From Purshia tridentata (Eukaryota; Streptophyta; Magnoliopsida; Rosales; Rosaceae): 64,000 bases of DNA. The notes under the pieces were generated by a model, which saw nothing but the letters and a program-made list of their open reading frames with translations, made no database searches and was not told the DNA's origin. Of this stretch, positions 50,590-60,561 are shown piece by piece. The position numbers and the translations under genes were made by a program. The stretch lies in contig QANT01003292.1 in assembly GCA_003254885.1 (NCBI GenBank), forward strand, positions 23,303 to 87,302. The letters run 5' to 3'. Position 1 is the stretch's first letter. Each line of letters starts with the position of its first letter.

Positions 50590-51030
50590 AGCGTCGGTGA
50601 TAATTTTCCCAAATAGCATCCTGGCCAGCTCCCCTCTCACAACAACCCAGATGCCCCTTTGGTTCTTGATCGTATGCTTCACCTTCTCTTGGCCTATTCT
50701 GGTCCTCACTTGCTTTATTACCATTATCAAACAGATGGAGAGCTTCTCAGGCTATATGGGTTTTCACCCATCTCCAAATACTTCATTCGGAAACAGGATG
50801 GAACATCACTTGCACCATTACTAAATTTATGGCATGACAAGGTCATCATTGTACAAATATTTACAGTCCTTGTTAATTTGGTCGTCTCCATATATAATCA
50901 TTTTGTAAATTCCTTAAGCCCTGTCCTGACAGATACCATTTGTAAGTAAGCCCTTCTGCTATGGGCAGTTCTTGAAGAGGACTTCCATTTAGCCCGGCCT
51001 ATGGAATGAATGTGGTGATGCTAGATTTGC
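50590..51030 (+). pseudogene. Caffeate O-methyltransferase-like pseudogene 1
   Basis: The stretch keeps the equivalent of exon 1 from SQL through [37 protein letters not shown] and LAPLLNLWHDKVII. It then has an intron remnant and the start of exon 2 (GCAGTTCTTGAAGAGGACTT..CCTATGGAATGAATG). The original start, much of exon 1, the rest of exon 2 and exons 3-4 are missing, and the frame shifts. The neighbouring DNA (GGCCATTGAAGAAG...ATGGAAAAG) matches the leader of the intact copy at 58 kb. Confidence 0.85.
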
Positions 51031-51808
51031 TGGACTACCTTGGACTATTGGTTTGGGCCTCCCTATTTAGTTGTGCTTTTTTAGAGTCGTTAGCCCAAAT
51101 TTCATCATGCTTCTCAAATTGAATTTGACTACTTTCCAAAGTATAATGGGTGGCACTGGCAACCAATATATAGCTGGCACAGTTCCATTTATTTTAAAGG
51201 ACAAATTTTGAGCACCAGAAAACACCTATTTTACTTAATTGTTGAATCTAATCCAATTAGTCAATGTTTTATTAATAATGAAACTTCCAAAAGATTTGAT
51301 TTGGCTATTTCTTCCTAGTCTTCCATAATAAGGTTTTCCAACTTTAATAATGAAACCAAAACTACCTGAAACATCTAGTTCCTCATCGTAGCTTAGCTTA
51401 AATGTGCCGACATAATTAAGAATCTAAGATTAAAAAAGACTGTCCTCATCTATATAATTTTCTATATATATTTCACACCATAGTCTACTTTGTAGATATT
51501 TTGTACTCAGCAAGTGGATCTTCCTCTAATTAATATTTTCCTACCACTTTCAGTGTGTCCCTGTCTAGGCCATCTAAAGCTGAGCAGATTTTAGCCAGAA
51601 ATTTAATTTTGTTAAAATCTGATAGGTGTGATGATAAAGAAAAGTTGGTGAATTCATAACGAGCTAAAAAAAGTTAGGTTAGTTGATATACAAAGGTTAA
51701 AAAAATGAAAGTGAAAAAATTAGGTACTATAAAATTAGTACCGAACCCGATTTGCCCACATACCAATTTACTTTTTCATTGTCTTTGAGGACTCCTAGTC
51801 TTAGCAAT

Positions 51809-53365
51809 ATGGCCACAACGAAGCTACTGCTAACAGACCTCATATCTGGGAATGGGATGAACCACGTCCCCCCAAACTACATTCGGCCCATCTCCGACCG
51901 TCCAAACCTCACTGATGTTGAGACATCAGACGGCTCCAATATTCCCCTCATTGATCTCCAGGGCCTCCACGGCCCCAACCACTCTGATATTATCAAACAG
52001 ATAGCCCAAGCTTCCCAAGATTATGGTTTCTTTCAGGTATACGTATAATATCTCTTCTTCCTCTAAAGTATGCACCATAGAGAGAGTGAGTCACTGACCA
52101 CCCCATTTATTACGATCAGGTTAAGAATCATGGAGTGCCAGAGACAATGATCAATGACATGTTGAGTGTATCAAGAGAGTTCTTCAAATTGCCAGAGAGT
52201 GAGAGGTTGAAGCTGTACTCAGATGACCCTTCAAAGACCACCGGGCTTTCCACCAATTTTGATGACAAAAATGGATTTCTCTGCGTCTGGAGGGACTTTC
52301 TCAGACTCCATTGCTACCCTCTTGAAGACAATGTGCATGAATGGCCTACCAATCCCCCAACCTTCAGGTTAATGGGATACCCCTCTAATAATGTTCTTTG
52401 TCAAACAGTTGGCAACAACATAATGTTAAATTCAATTCAATCTAATTAATGATCACATTCACAGTCTAATAACATAACATTGAGTGTTGTCAAAATGACT
52501 GCAAGAACTAGCACTTTCATTGTTACAGGAAGCAAGTGGGGGAGTATTGCACCAGTGTGAGAGGACTGATTATGACACTGCTTGAGGCCATATCAGAGAG
52601 CCTAGGCCTGGAAAAGAAGTACATTCTTAAGGCTTTAGGGAAAGAAGGCCAGCATTTGTCTTTTAATTACTATCCACCCTGTCCACAGCCAGAGCTTATT
52701 TTTGGAGCGCCAGCCCATACTGACCGTAGTCTAATCACCGTCCTTCTCCCAGATGATGTGCCCGGACTGCAGGTCCTTAAAAATGGCAAGTGGATTGCTG
52801 TCGACCCTATTCCTAACACCTTCATTGTCAATCTTGGTGATCTAATGCAGGTAAGACCATATTTCACCTCAAGAGTAAAGCTAGGTACCTTTCCTTCAGT
52901 TATGTTTTGAAATTAGGAGCGGTGTAGATCATGAAAATATATTTTGGAATGTGAATAATTAAGAAGAAAATCGGTGAAAAAGGTGGATGGAAAAAATGGA
53001 TAGCATTTCTCATATTATAATGAAGAAAGATCACGTGTGCATGTACAAAGATTGAGTTGAAAAAACTTACAATTCTAATTTTTTTTAGTTTTTTTCTCAT
53101 TTTTCTTGGTATCAATCAGGTAATGAGCAATGATCGGTACAAGAGTGTGTCCCACAGAGTTGTTGTGAATTGCAATAAAGAGAGATTATCGATTGCAACC
53201 TTCTACACCCCATCACCTGATGCAGAGTGGGGGCCTGCCAAGGAGCTGATCAGCCATGACCACCCAGCGGTGTACAAGAATTTTACATATGATGGATACT
53301 ACGAAAAATTGTGGAACAGACTAGTTGCAAAGCATCGTTGCGTAGACTTGTTCAAAGTCGAATGA
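51809..53365 (+). CDS. DMR6/DLO-like 2-oxoglutarate Fe(II) dioxygenase, copy B
   Basis: Exons 51809-52036, 52120-52367, 52529-52850 and 53120-53365 join to 347 aa. The N-terminal part has two extra codons compared with copies A and C (ISGNGMNHV). Fe(II) ligands H222, D224 and H278 and the R288/S290 pair are intact. Around the triad it reads PAHTDRSLITVLLPDD, where the others have PGHTD and VLLQ or ILLQ, and VSHR in place of VLHR. It also has DDKNGFLCVWRDF where A and C have VKTEK. These changes fall around the substrate pocket, so its substrate or rate may differ. Introns are short (83, 161 and 269 bp). The reading frame also stays open upstream from a TTG; the ATG matching the other copies was chosen. 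Confidence 0.9.
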
Positions 53366-54079
53366 CCCACTTGAGCATGTGCATGTGCAAATATGCAATT
53401 CTGCAATTTTATCTTATTAGCTTTGCCAAATTCTAAAATGGCCTTAATAAATTAAACAGTTTCTTTCTGTTTTTGTGGATCATAGATTGTCTGGTGTATT
53501 GCTATGAGAATAATAAGTTGAGAAATATAATCAACTACGAAGTAAATCATTGTTTTGTACATTATGTTTTGAAAAGTGTTTTGAGTGTAAAAGATTTTTT
53601 AGTAAATTTTAATACAAAAGTGCTATGGTTTTGAGTAATAACTAAAGTATTTCCACTTGCTTTTAAATTTAAACTTAATTTAACCTTCATTTTTCTAAAA
53701 ACAAAACCATAAAACAAATATGCCTATAATTTATTTTATTATTTTCTTACAAATGGTGGGATGTGTGGTGGAGCATGATTGAATTATCATTATCACAAGT
53801 GGTGTTGTAGACATTAATTGTTTGTATCTTTTTCTCTCATCATTAAATGAAAATTTTGCTTTATCATCATCTCGTGGAATGCCCTTTAAAATTTTATGCA
53901 ATGCTGCGATTATTGGGTCCATCTAGCTTTGTAAGACGGACACAATACGTGAGGACTATTCCCACAGCTTCAATGCAAGAGCCTCACAGATTCTGTTTTT
54001 TACTTTCTGAAATGTTAATTTTGGCCATTGAAGAACAAGCAATGGAAAAGGTCAATTCTGAAACTACCTATGACTTTGG
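53366..54079. other. Spacer between copy B and O-methyltransferase pseudogene 2
   Basis: AT-rich 3' region of copy B, then from about 53,960 a block (CTTCAATGCAAGAGCCTCAC) shared with the spacers after copies A and C. No gene is supported. Confidence 0.6.
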
Positions 54080-54640
54080 AAGACCAAATTCCACATGAAC
54101 TTGGATAAAAACATCTGAGAATGTTCACCAAGGAAGAGGACACTCACTCCCAAAATGCTATATATGGTGCTTAAAGCAGCCACAGAGCTCGGTGTTCATG
54201 ACATAATTTACAGAGCTGGCTCCGAAGCCCTGCTTTCACCTTCCCAATTAGTATCCCAGCTCCCCTTTCACAAAAGCCCAAATGACCCTTTGGTCCTTGA
54301 TCGTATGCTTCGCCTTCTCTCTGCCTTTTCTCTCCTCACTTGCTCTTTTACCACCCATCAAACCAATGGAGAGCTTCTCAGGCTCTATGGGCTGTCACCC
54401 ATATCTCCAAGTTAAATCTTCATTTGGAACCAGGATGCAAAATCACTTGCACCTTTACTCAATTTATGCCATCACAAGGTCATCATAGATAGCTGGTATA
54501 TATATAGTTCAACTTTGTCAAAACTTGTTAATTTGGTCATCTCCATATATCACCATGTTGTAAATTCCTTAAGCAATGTCAATAAAGGATGCATCTCTGG
54601 AAGGACGGCTTCCATTTAGCCAGGCCTATGAAATTAATAC
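54080..54640 (+). pseudogene. Caffeate O-methyltransferase-like pseudogene 2
   Basis: The leader block GAAGACCAAATTCCACATGA is shared with the intact gene at 58 kb, but here the first ATG is followed by a stop within five codons. About 36 nt of exon 1 around the AMQLASA part is deleted. The rest of exon 1 is readable ([37 protein letters not shown]) to an extra segment after LSPIS that brings a stop. Exon 2 is reduced to a few codons (GGCTTCCATTTAGCCAGGCC). It is not functional. Confidence 0.87.
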
Positions 54641-54799
54641 ATAACAATGGATTACAATATTTGCCGAGTCCAACGAGTACCCATAACGTTTTGCGAAAGA
54701 CAGCATGCTCATATTCAAAACTTGTAGACTTCAATAATGATATGTTGGTAAACGTATGTGATGATTAGCTTCCACATTGCTCCATAGTGGTCCTAACAA

Positions 54800-55125
54800 T
54801 TAATACTTTCGACCTCTTTTTGTACTTGTCTATTTTTGTTTTCATCACAACTACTATATTTTAATCAAATTAAATTTCTTGTTCAAATCCCTGGCCAAAA
54901 AAAAAAAATTTCTTGTTCAAATCTACTTAATTTTAAAATTTTTATATAAAGGTATATGTCGAAAGTATTAATGCTTAGACAGAGACATAATTAATACTTT
55001 CGACGTGTGTCTCTATCTAAAACTTCTAAAATTAAGTAGATTTGAACGAAAAATTTAATTTGATTAAAATGTGATAGTTGTGATGAAAACAAAAGTAGAT
55101 GAGTACAAAAAGAGGTCGAAAAATT
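54800..55125. repeat. Inverted repeat in the promoter of dioxygenase copy C
   Basis: The left arm (about 54800-54930; TTTCGACCTCTTTTTGTACT, TTTTCATCACAACTA, TTTTAATCAAATTAAATTTC) is the inverse of the right arm (about 55030-55125). A shorter inner pair, GTCGAAAGTATTAAT at 54959-54973 and ATTAATACTTTCGAC at 54990-55004, lies around the centre. The right-arm sequence is the ancestral promoter segment, because similar DNA lies upstream of copy B (51,590-51,650) and of the collapsed copy D (57,900-57,960). Confidence 0.75.
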
Positions 55126-55238
55126 AGGTGAGTTCATAAATAGCTAGGTTACAAACAAAATTATAAATTAGGACTGAAACCCATTTTCCAGCATACCAAT
55201 TTATTTCTTAGTTTCTCTTCTTGTTTATCTCATAGAAA

Positions 55239-57320
55239 ATGGCCACAACAAAGCTACTGCTAACAGACCTCATATCTGGTGTGAACCATGTACCCTCAAA
55301 CTTCATTCAGCCCGTCTCCGACCGTCCAAATCTCACTGATGTTAAGACAATAGACGGCTCAAATATTCCCCTTATTGATCTCCAAGGCCTCCACGGCCCC
55401 AACCACTCTGATATTATCAAACAGATTGGCCAAGCTTGCGAAAGTGATGGTTTCTTTCAGGTATACATATAATCCCCTTTTTCAATTTGCATGTAATTCT
55501 TCCTCCTCTAAAGACCATCCCATGCATTTATTATGGTCAGGTTAAAAACCATGGAGTGCCAGAGACAACTATCAATGACATGCTGAGTATAGCAAGAGAA
55601 TTTTTCAGATTACCTGAGAGTGAGAGGTTGAAGATGTACACAGATGACCCTTTAAAGACCACCGGGCTTTCCACCAATTTCAATGTCAAGACTGAAAAAC
55701 ACTCCAGCTGGAGGGACGTCCTTAGATTCCATTGCTACCCTCTTGAAGACCATGTGCATGAATGGCCTAACAATCCCCCAACCTTGAGGTAAATGGGATA
55801 CCCCTCTACCAAATTCAATTCAATCACAGATCGAATTCAGAGTATGATAACATAATATTCAATTTAAAAAGAAGGAGCACTTTCTTTGTTTATAGGAAGC
55901 AAGTGGGTGAGTATTGCACCAGTGTGAGAGGACTGGTGATGACACTGCTTGAGGCCATATCAGAGAGCCTAGGCCTGGAAAAGAAGTGCATTGTTAAGAG
56001 TTTAGGGAAAGAAGGCCAGCATATGTCTTTCAATTACTATCCACCATGTCCAGAGCCAGAGCTTATTTATGGATTGCCAGGACATACTGACCGTAGTCTA
56101 ATTACCGTCCTTCTCCAAGATGATGTGCCCGGACTGCAGGTCCTTAAAAATGGCAAGTGGGTAGCTGTCAACCCCATTCCCAACACTTTCATCATCAATA
56201 TCGGTGATCTGATGCAGGTAATACCATATCGATCTCTCCTCAATTATTTTTTTGAGGTTACAATAATTGAAGACTTATTGTGCCAAAACGGGTCCCAAAA
56301 CTGGGTTTACAATACAAATAATTGATAAGGCAATAGAGAAATCAATATAAATTCCTTTGATTTTTATATTGCATTGCCGACACAATGTCCAAAAACCCGG
56401 GACCCACACTGAACCCATGCTAACCCAATGCAATCATATGGGTGTTGATTTTAGATGATGCGTTGTTGCATGCTTTTTATATGAAATAATATGAGAAGGT
56501 AGGTGGAGGAGGTGTGTGGAGAAAATAAATTTAGAAAAGTGAATAATACTTTTCAACAAACAATTCAATGGTCTAAGATATGCCACAACACCTCTCTTTT
56601 AATAAAATTAAAAAATAAAGAAAACCCGACCCGCATCATCACCCGTTACAGCACCCCAGCCCTTCCATCCTTTCCGGCAACCTCCTCGGACGTCGGCCCC
56701 CTCCTATTTAATTTGGATTTCTCTGCACGGATTTTCTCTTTATTTTTCTTTAATTTGGATTTATACAAACATTATGATCGTTGTTTCTTTGATATGTGTG
56801 TGTCTACTAAACGTCGGCCCCCTCCTATTTAATTTGGATTTATACAAACATTGTGATCGTTGTTTCTTTGATATGTGTGTGTCTACTAAGTCTGAGTTTA
56901 TTAGCCAACGAGTGGATCCATTAATTATCATGAGTCTGAGTTTATTAAGTCGCTGATCGATGAAGAATATGTCTAGACCCTTATTATTGGAACCACTCTA
57001 ATCCATGTCACCTTGTTGGAAAAAAAACACACAATTCTAATTTTCTTTTCTCTATTTTTTCTTGCATCAATCAGGTAATTAGCAACGATCGGTACAAGAG
57101 TGTGCTCCACAGAGCTATTGTGAACTGCAACACAGAGAGAATATCGATTCCAACCTTCTACACCCCATCACCTGATGCAGTGATTGGGCCTGCCAAGGAG
57201 CTGATCAGCCATGACCACCCACCGCTCTACAAAGAGTTTACATATGATGGATACTACGAAAAATTCTGGAATAGACAAGTTGCAAAGGAGCGTTGCATAG
57301 ACTTGTTCAAAGTCAAATGA
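55239..57320 (+). CDS. DMR6/DLO-like 2-oxoglutarate Fe(II) dioxygenase, copy C
   Basis: Exons 55239-55460, 55541-55788, 55896-56217 and 57075-57320 join to 345 aa. All catalytic residues are present: H220, D222, H276, R286 and S288. The region after the first two ligands is GHTDRSLITVLLQDD, a mixture of copies A (GHTD, VLLQ/ILLQ) and B (RSLIT). Intron 3 is enlarged to 857 bp and contains a 79-bp tandem duplication. An inverted repeat lies 110-440 bp upstream of the start. Family role as for copy A: probably hydroxylation of salicylate or a related phenolic, in the cytosol. Confidence 0.9.
56752..56889. repeat. 79-bp tandem duplication inside intron 3 of copy C
   Basis: AATTTGGATTTATACAAACA at 56752 recurs at 56831 with the following TGATCGTTGTTTCTTTGATA and GTGTGTCTACTAA. 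The preceding ACGTCGGCCCCCTCCTATTT is also repeated (about 56690 and 56811). Confidence 0.9.
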
Positions 57321-58091
57321 CCCACTGCAGCATGTGTGAAAATATGCAATGCTGCAATGTTATTTTATTAGCTTTGCTAAGTACCAAAATGTCCTCAATA
57401 AAATGGTCAGATGAGTACTGCTAGAGATCGAGAGCCAGAGACCACCTTTGTTTACCACATCAAGACCAGTCTGGTATTGTTTTAAAAATAATTATATGTG
57501 AAGTAAACCAGTTAAGTGTTACGTAAATTATATTTTAAAAAGTAGTTTTGAGTGTTAAAAGCTTTGGAAAGCTTTAAGAAAGTAACTTGAAGAAAAGGGT
57601 ACAGCGAACCCCACAGCTGCAATGCAATAGCCTCACAGATTCTGGTTTAGGTGTGAGAGTGGAGAAAGAGAGGGAAGGAGGTTGTGAGGGTTGAGGTGGG
57701 TACGTGTGAGTGGAATGAATACAGAAGATTGTGACACACATGGTAAAACAGCAAAGATGGATAAATTGGGTATTTCATTCATTGTCATGTGAAAAATTTT
57801 ACTTGAAAATAATTTATTTTAAATGACATGGCTTTGAGGCATAAATGCATAATTAAGACAAATTTTGAAACACTCTAGCATTACTCTTAATTTTATTAAC
57901 ATGTGATAGTTGTGATGAAAAAGAATAATTTGTGACTTCAGGTGAAAAAATTAGGTGAGTTCATACAAAGGTAAAAAAATGAAGTGAAAAACTTGGGTAC
58001 TGTACTATAAATAAGAGGACCGAACCCCATTTGCCAGCAAACCAATTTACTTGTTCAGGTTCTCTCGTCTTCAGTACGTACTCTTAGCAAT
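57321..58091. other. Spacer after copy C with O-methyltransferase leader remnant
   Basis: Contains GCAATGCAATAGCCTCACAG at about 57618, the block that precedes the O-methyltransferase sequences after copies A and B. No methyltransferase coding sequence follows it here, so that copy appears to have been lost. From about 57,890 the DNA resembles the dioxygenase promoters and leads into the collapsed copy D. Confidence 0.6.
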
Positions 58092-58200
58092 ATGGCCACA
58101 ACAAAGCCACTGCAGTTCACAGAGCTGTTGTGGATGTGAACTGCAACAGAGAGAGAATATCGATTTCAACCTCCTTCTACCCATGCACATACGGCGAGTA
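58092..58200 (+). pseudogene. Collapsed dioxygenase copy D (exon 1 start fused to exon 4)
   Basis: The first codons, ATGGCCACAACAAAGCCACT, match exon 1 of the other copies. Then the sequence jumps directly into the exon 4 body (TTCACAGAGCTGTTGTGGAT, then AACTGCAACAGAGAGAGAAT). All DNA between, about two thirds of the gene, is missing. Small insertions in the exon 4 part break the frame. The dioxygenase promoter (57,940-58,090) and 3' end (GCTGCAATGTTCTCTTATTA) remain on both sides, so this is an internal deletion of a once complete copy. Confidence 0.88.
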
Positions 58201-58649
58201 TGCAAAGCTGCAATGTTCTCTTATTAGCTTTGCTATTTACCAAAATGTCCCCAATAAAACAGTCGGATGAGTTCTCCTAGAGAGAGTTAGGACCAGTTTA
58301 GTATTATTTTCTTAAAGTTAATTTTGGCCATTGAAGAACAACCAATGGAAAAGGGTTACGTGCTACATCAATTTCTCAATTCTGGAAACCTATGACTTTC
58401 TATATACACTGGCCCAGTCAAGCCACCAAAATGGAAGTTATAATCTTCACTTGCGCAATTTCTTCTTCACTTAATTGAATTAAAAAAGTTCAGATTCTTG
58501 ATGGTGTTAAAAACCATTTTTTTCTCTCATGACTATTTAAATATTTACAAAAGCAATAAATCCATAGCTAATATAGACTCACTCCCAATTCCAAGGCAAC
58601 CTGTAACCAACATTCCAAATATTCTCTTCTTGGGAAGACCAAATTCCAC
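58201..58649. other. 3' end of copy D and leader of the O-methyltransferase gene
   Basis: Holds the dioxygenase 3' end remnant, then the GGCCATTGAAGAACAACCAA block shared by all O-methyltransferase copies. The promoter of the intact O-methyltransferase gene must lie here, within about 450 bp. Confidence 0.6.
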
Positions 58650-60056
58650 ATGAACTTGGAGCAAAACCAGCTGAGAATGTCCACCAATGAAGAGGACACT
58701 CACTCCCAATATGCTATGCAACTCGCAAGCGCAGCAGTGCTGCCTATGGTGCTTAAAACAGCCATAGAGCTTGGTGTGCTTGACATAATACACAGAGCTG
58801 GCCCTGAAGGCCGGCTTTCACCTTCCCAAATAGCATCCCAGCTCCCCCCTCACAACAACCCAGATTCCCCTTTGGTTCTTGATCGTATGCTTCGCCTGCT
58901 CTCGGCCTATTCTGTCCTCACTTGCTCTGTTACCACCCACCAAACAGATGGGGAGGTTCTCAGGCTTTATGGGTTGTCACCAATCTCTAAATACTTCATT
59001 CGGAACCAGGATGGAGCATCACTTGCCCCTTTACTAAGTCTATACCATGACAAGGTCATCATAGATAGCTGGTATATATTGCAATATATACAAAACCTGT
59101 TAATTTGGTCTTGTCCATACATCACCATTTTGTAACTTCTTTAGGAAATTATGTCATGGCAGGTATCATTTAAAAGAAGCAGTTTTGGAAGGAGGACTTC
59201 CATTTAGCCAGGCCTATGGAATGAATCTGGTGGATTTCATTGGGAAGGATGCTAGAATTGGTGGAATATTCAAGGACTCAATGAAAGAGTTTAACCCTAT
59301 TTTTATGAAGAAGGTCCTGGACACTTATAAGGGTTTTGAAGGGCTAAATACACTGGTGGATGTAGGTGGTGGTGATGGTACCATCCTTAACATGATTGTC
59401 TCCAAGTACCCTGCTATCAAGGGTATCAACTATGATTTGGCTTCTGTGATAGAAAAGTCTCCCTCCTATCCTGGTATGGTATCAAACCTTTGCTTTTCCC
59501 CACCCTCCTCCATCAGGCAATTTTGTATAGCTCCATTTAATTCACTGTGCGTTGTTAACTTCTGGAAGATTTTTGGTTCAGGTATAGAGCACATTGCAGG
59601 AGATATGTTTGTAAGGATTCCAAAAGGAGATGCCATTTTCATGAAGGTTAGATTTGTTTGAACTAATCAAACATTTTTTTAAAGAACATGTTCCAAAACA
59701 AATGCCTATTTTGCTGAAGACACTGATTTAACTGATGCAATGGCTTTTATAAACAGTGGATTCTGCACGCTTGGGATGACAAACATTGCTTGATGATACT
59801 AAAGAATTGCTACGAGGCCTTGTCAGACCATGGGAAAGTGATACTGGTGGACATGGTGATATTAGAAGCCCCTGAAACCAGTCTTTCTGCTAAAAACTTG
59901 TATCAGTTTGATATGTACATGATGAACACCAATCCGACGGGAAAGGAGAGGACAGAGAGAGAATTTCAAAGTCTGGCAAAAGAAGCAGGGTTTTCAAGTA
60001 TTCGAGTGGCATATTCTGCTTTTAATTTTTCAGTCGTGGAGCTGTTAAAAAATTAG
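58650..60056 (+). CDS. Caffeate O-methyltransferase-like enzyme, four exons
   Basis: Exons 58650-59071, 59163-59473, 59582-59646 and 59757-60056 join to 365 aa, the same length as classical COMT. A second in-frame ATG at 58677 ([11 protein letters not shown]) would give 356 aa. The dimerisation domain covers about residues 20-115. The SAM-binding glycine motif is LVDVGGGDG (to about 213), where classical enzymes have GGGTG. The catalytic base H270 is present, in HAWDD instead of the usual HDWSD. The position of the first catalytic Glu is Asp (D298, in VILVDMV), and the second, E330 in GKERTE, is kept. Family members methylate hydroxyl groups of caffeate, flavonoids or related phenols using SAM in the cytosol. 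Because of the altered residues the substrate should not be assumed. It closes the dioxygenase array and has two broken relatives upstream. Confidence 0.88.
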
Positions 60057-60561
60057 AATCTATATGGATTTGTTTTGTTTTTCTGTAGCTACCCTTCTGT
60101 CTATTTTAATTCCTTTCATATTTTTTCATCTGAACAACCAACTTCCAAGTTCATTTTAGACATGCAACAAGTTCTCAAGCTGTACTGAAAACTCCAACCA
60201 CTTCTAGATTATGCAAGCTAGAGCATCATCATTCCTAAGGTATAACCAATTCAACTAGCTGTTTAATAATGTCATTAGAGAAAGAAAGATAATTGTAGCA
60301 GATGCAATTGCAGACACAAATAGCATACAGTGTGAGCTCATAGGAGTTAATGCAAAGAGAGATATACTGAACAAATTTTTCCTTGAAAATATTATGTATG
60401 CTTGATAAGAAAGGAATTCCACATGGAAGAGCAAGCCAAAGAGATGGTATATATAAATATACGATCCTCAACTGTGGAAAAGAATTGAAGTTCAGAAAAC
60501 ACCCAACCAACCTAGGTACAACACTCCAGCTATGACAGATCATTTCTCCCTCTCTCCAAAT
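60057..60561. other. Convergent 3' regions of the O-methyltransferase and MTP1 genes
   Basis: The two genes converge here, so this AT-rich stretch should hold both 3' untranslated regions and their polyadenylation sites. Nothing else is seen. Confidence 0.6.

Noticed and set aside
56503-56956. Two plus-strand frames of 60-109 codons
   Set aside because: They lie in intron 3 of dioxygenase copy C and result from its tandem duplication.
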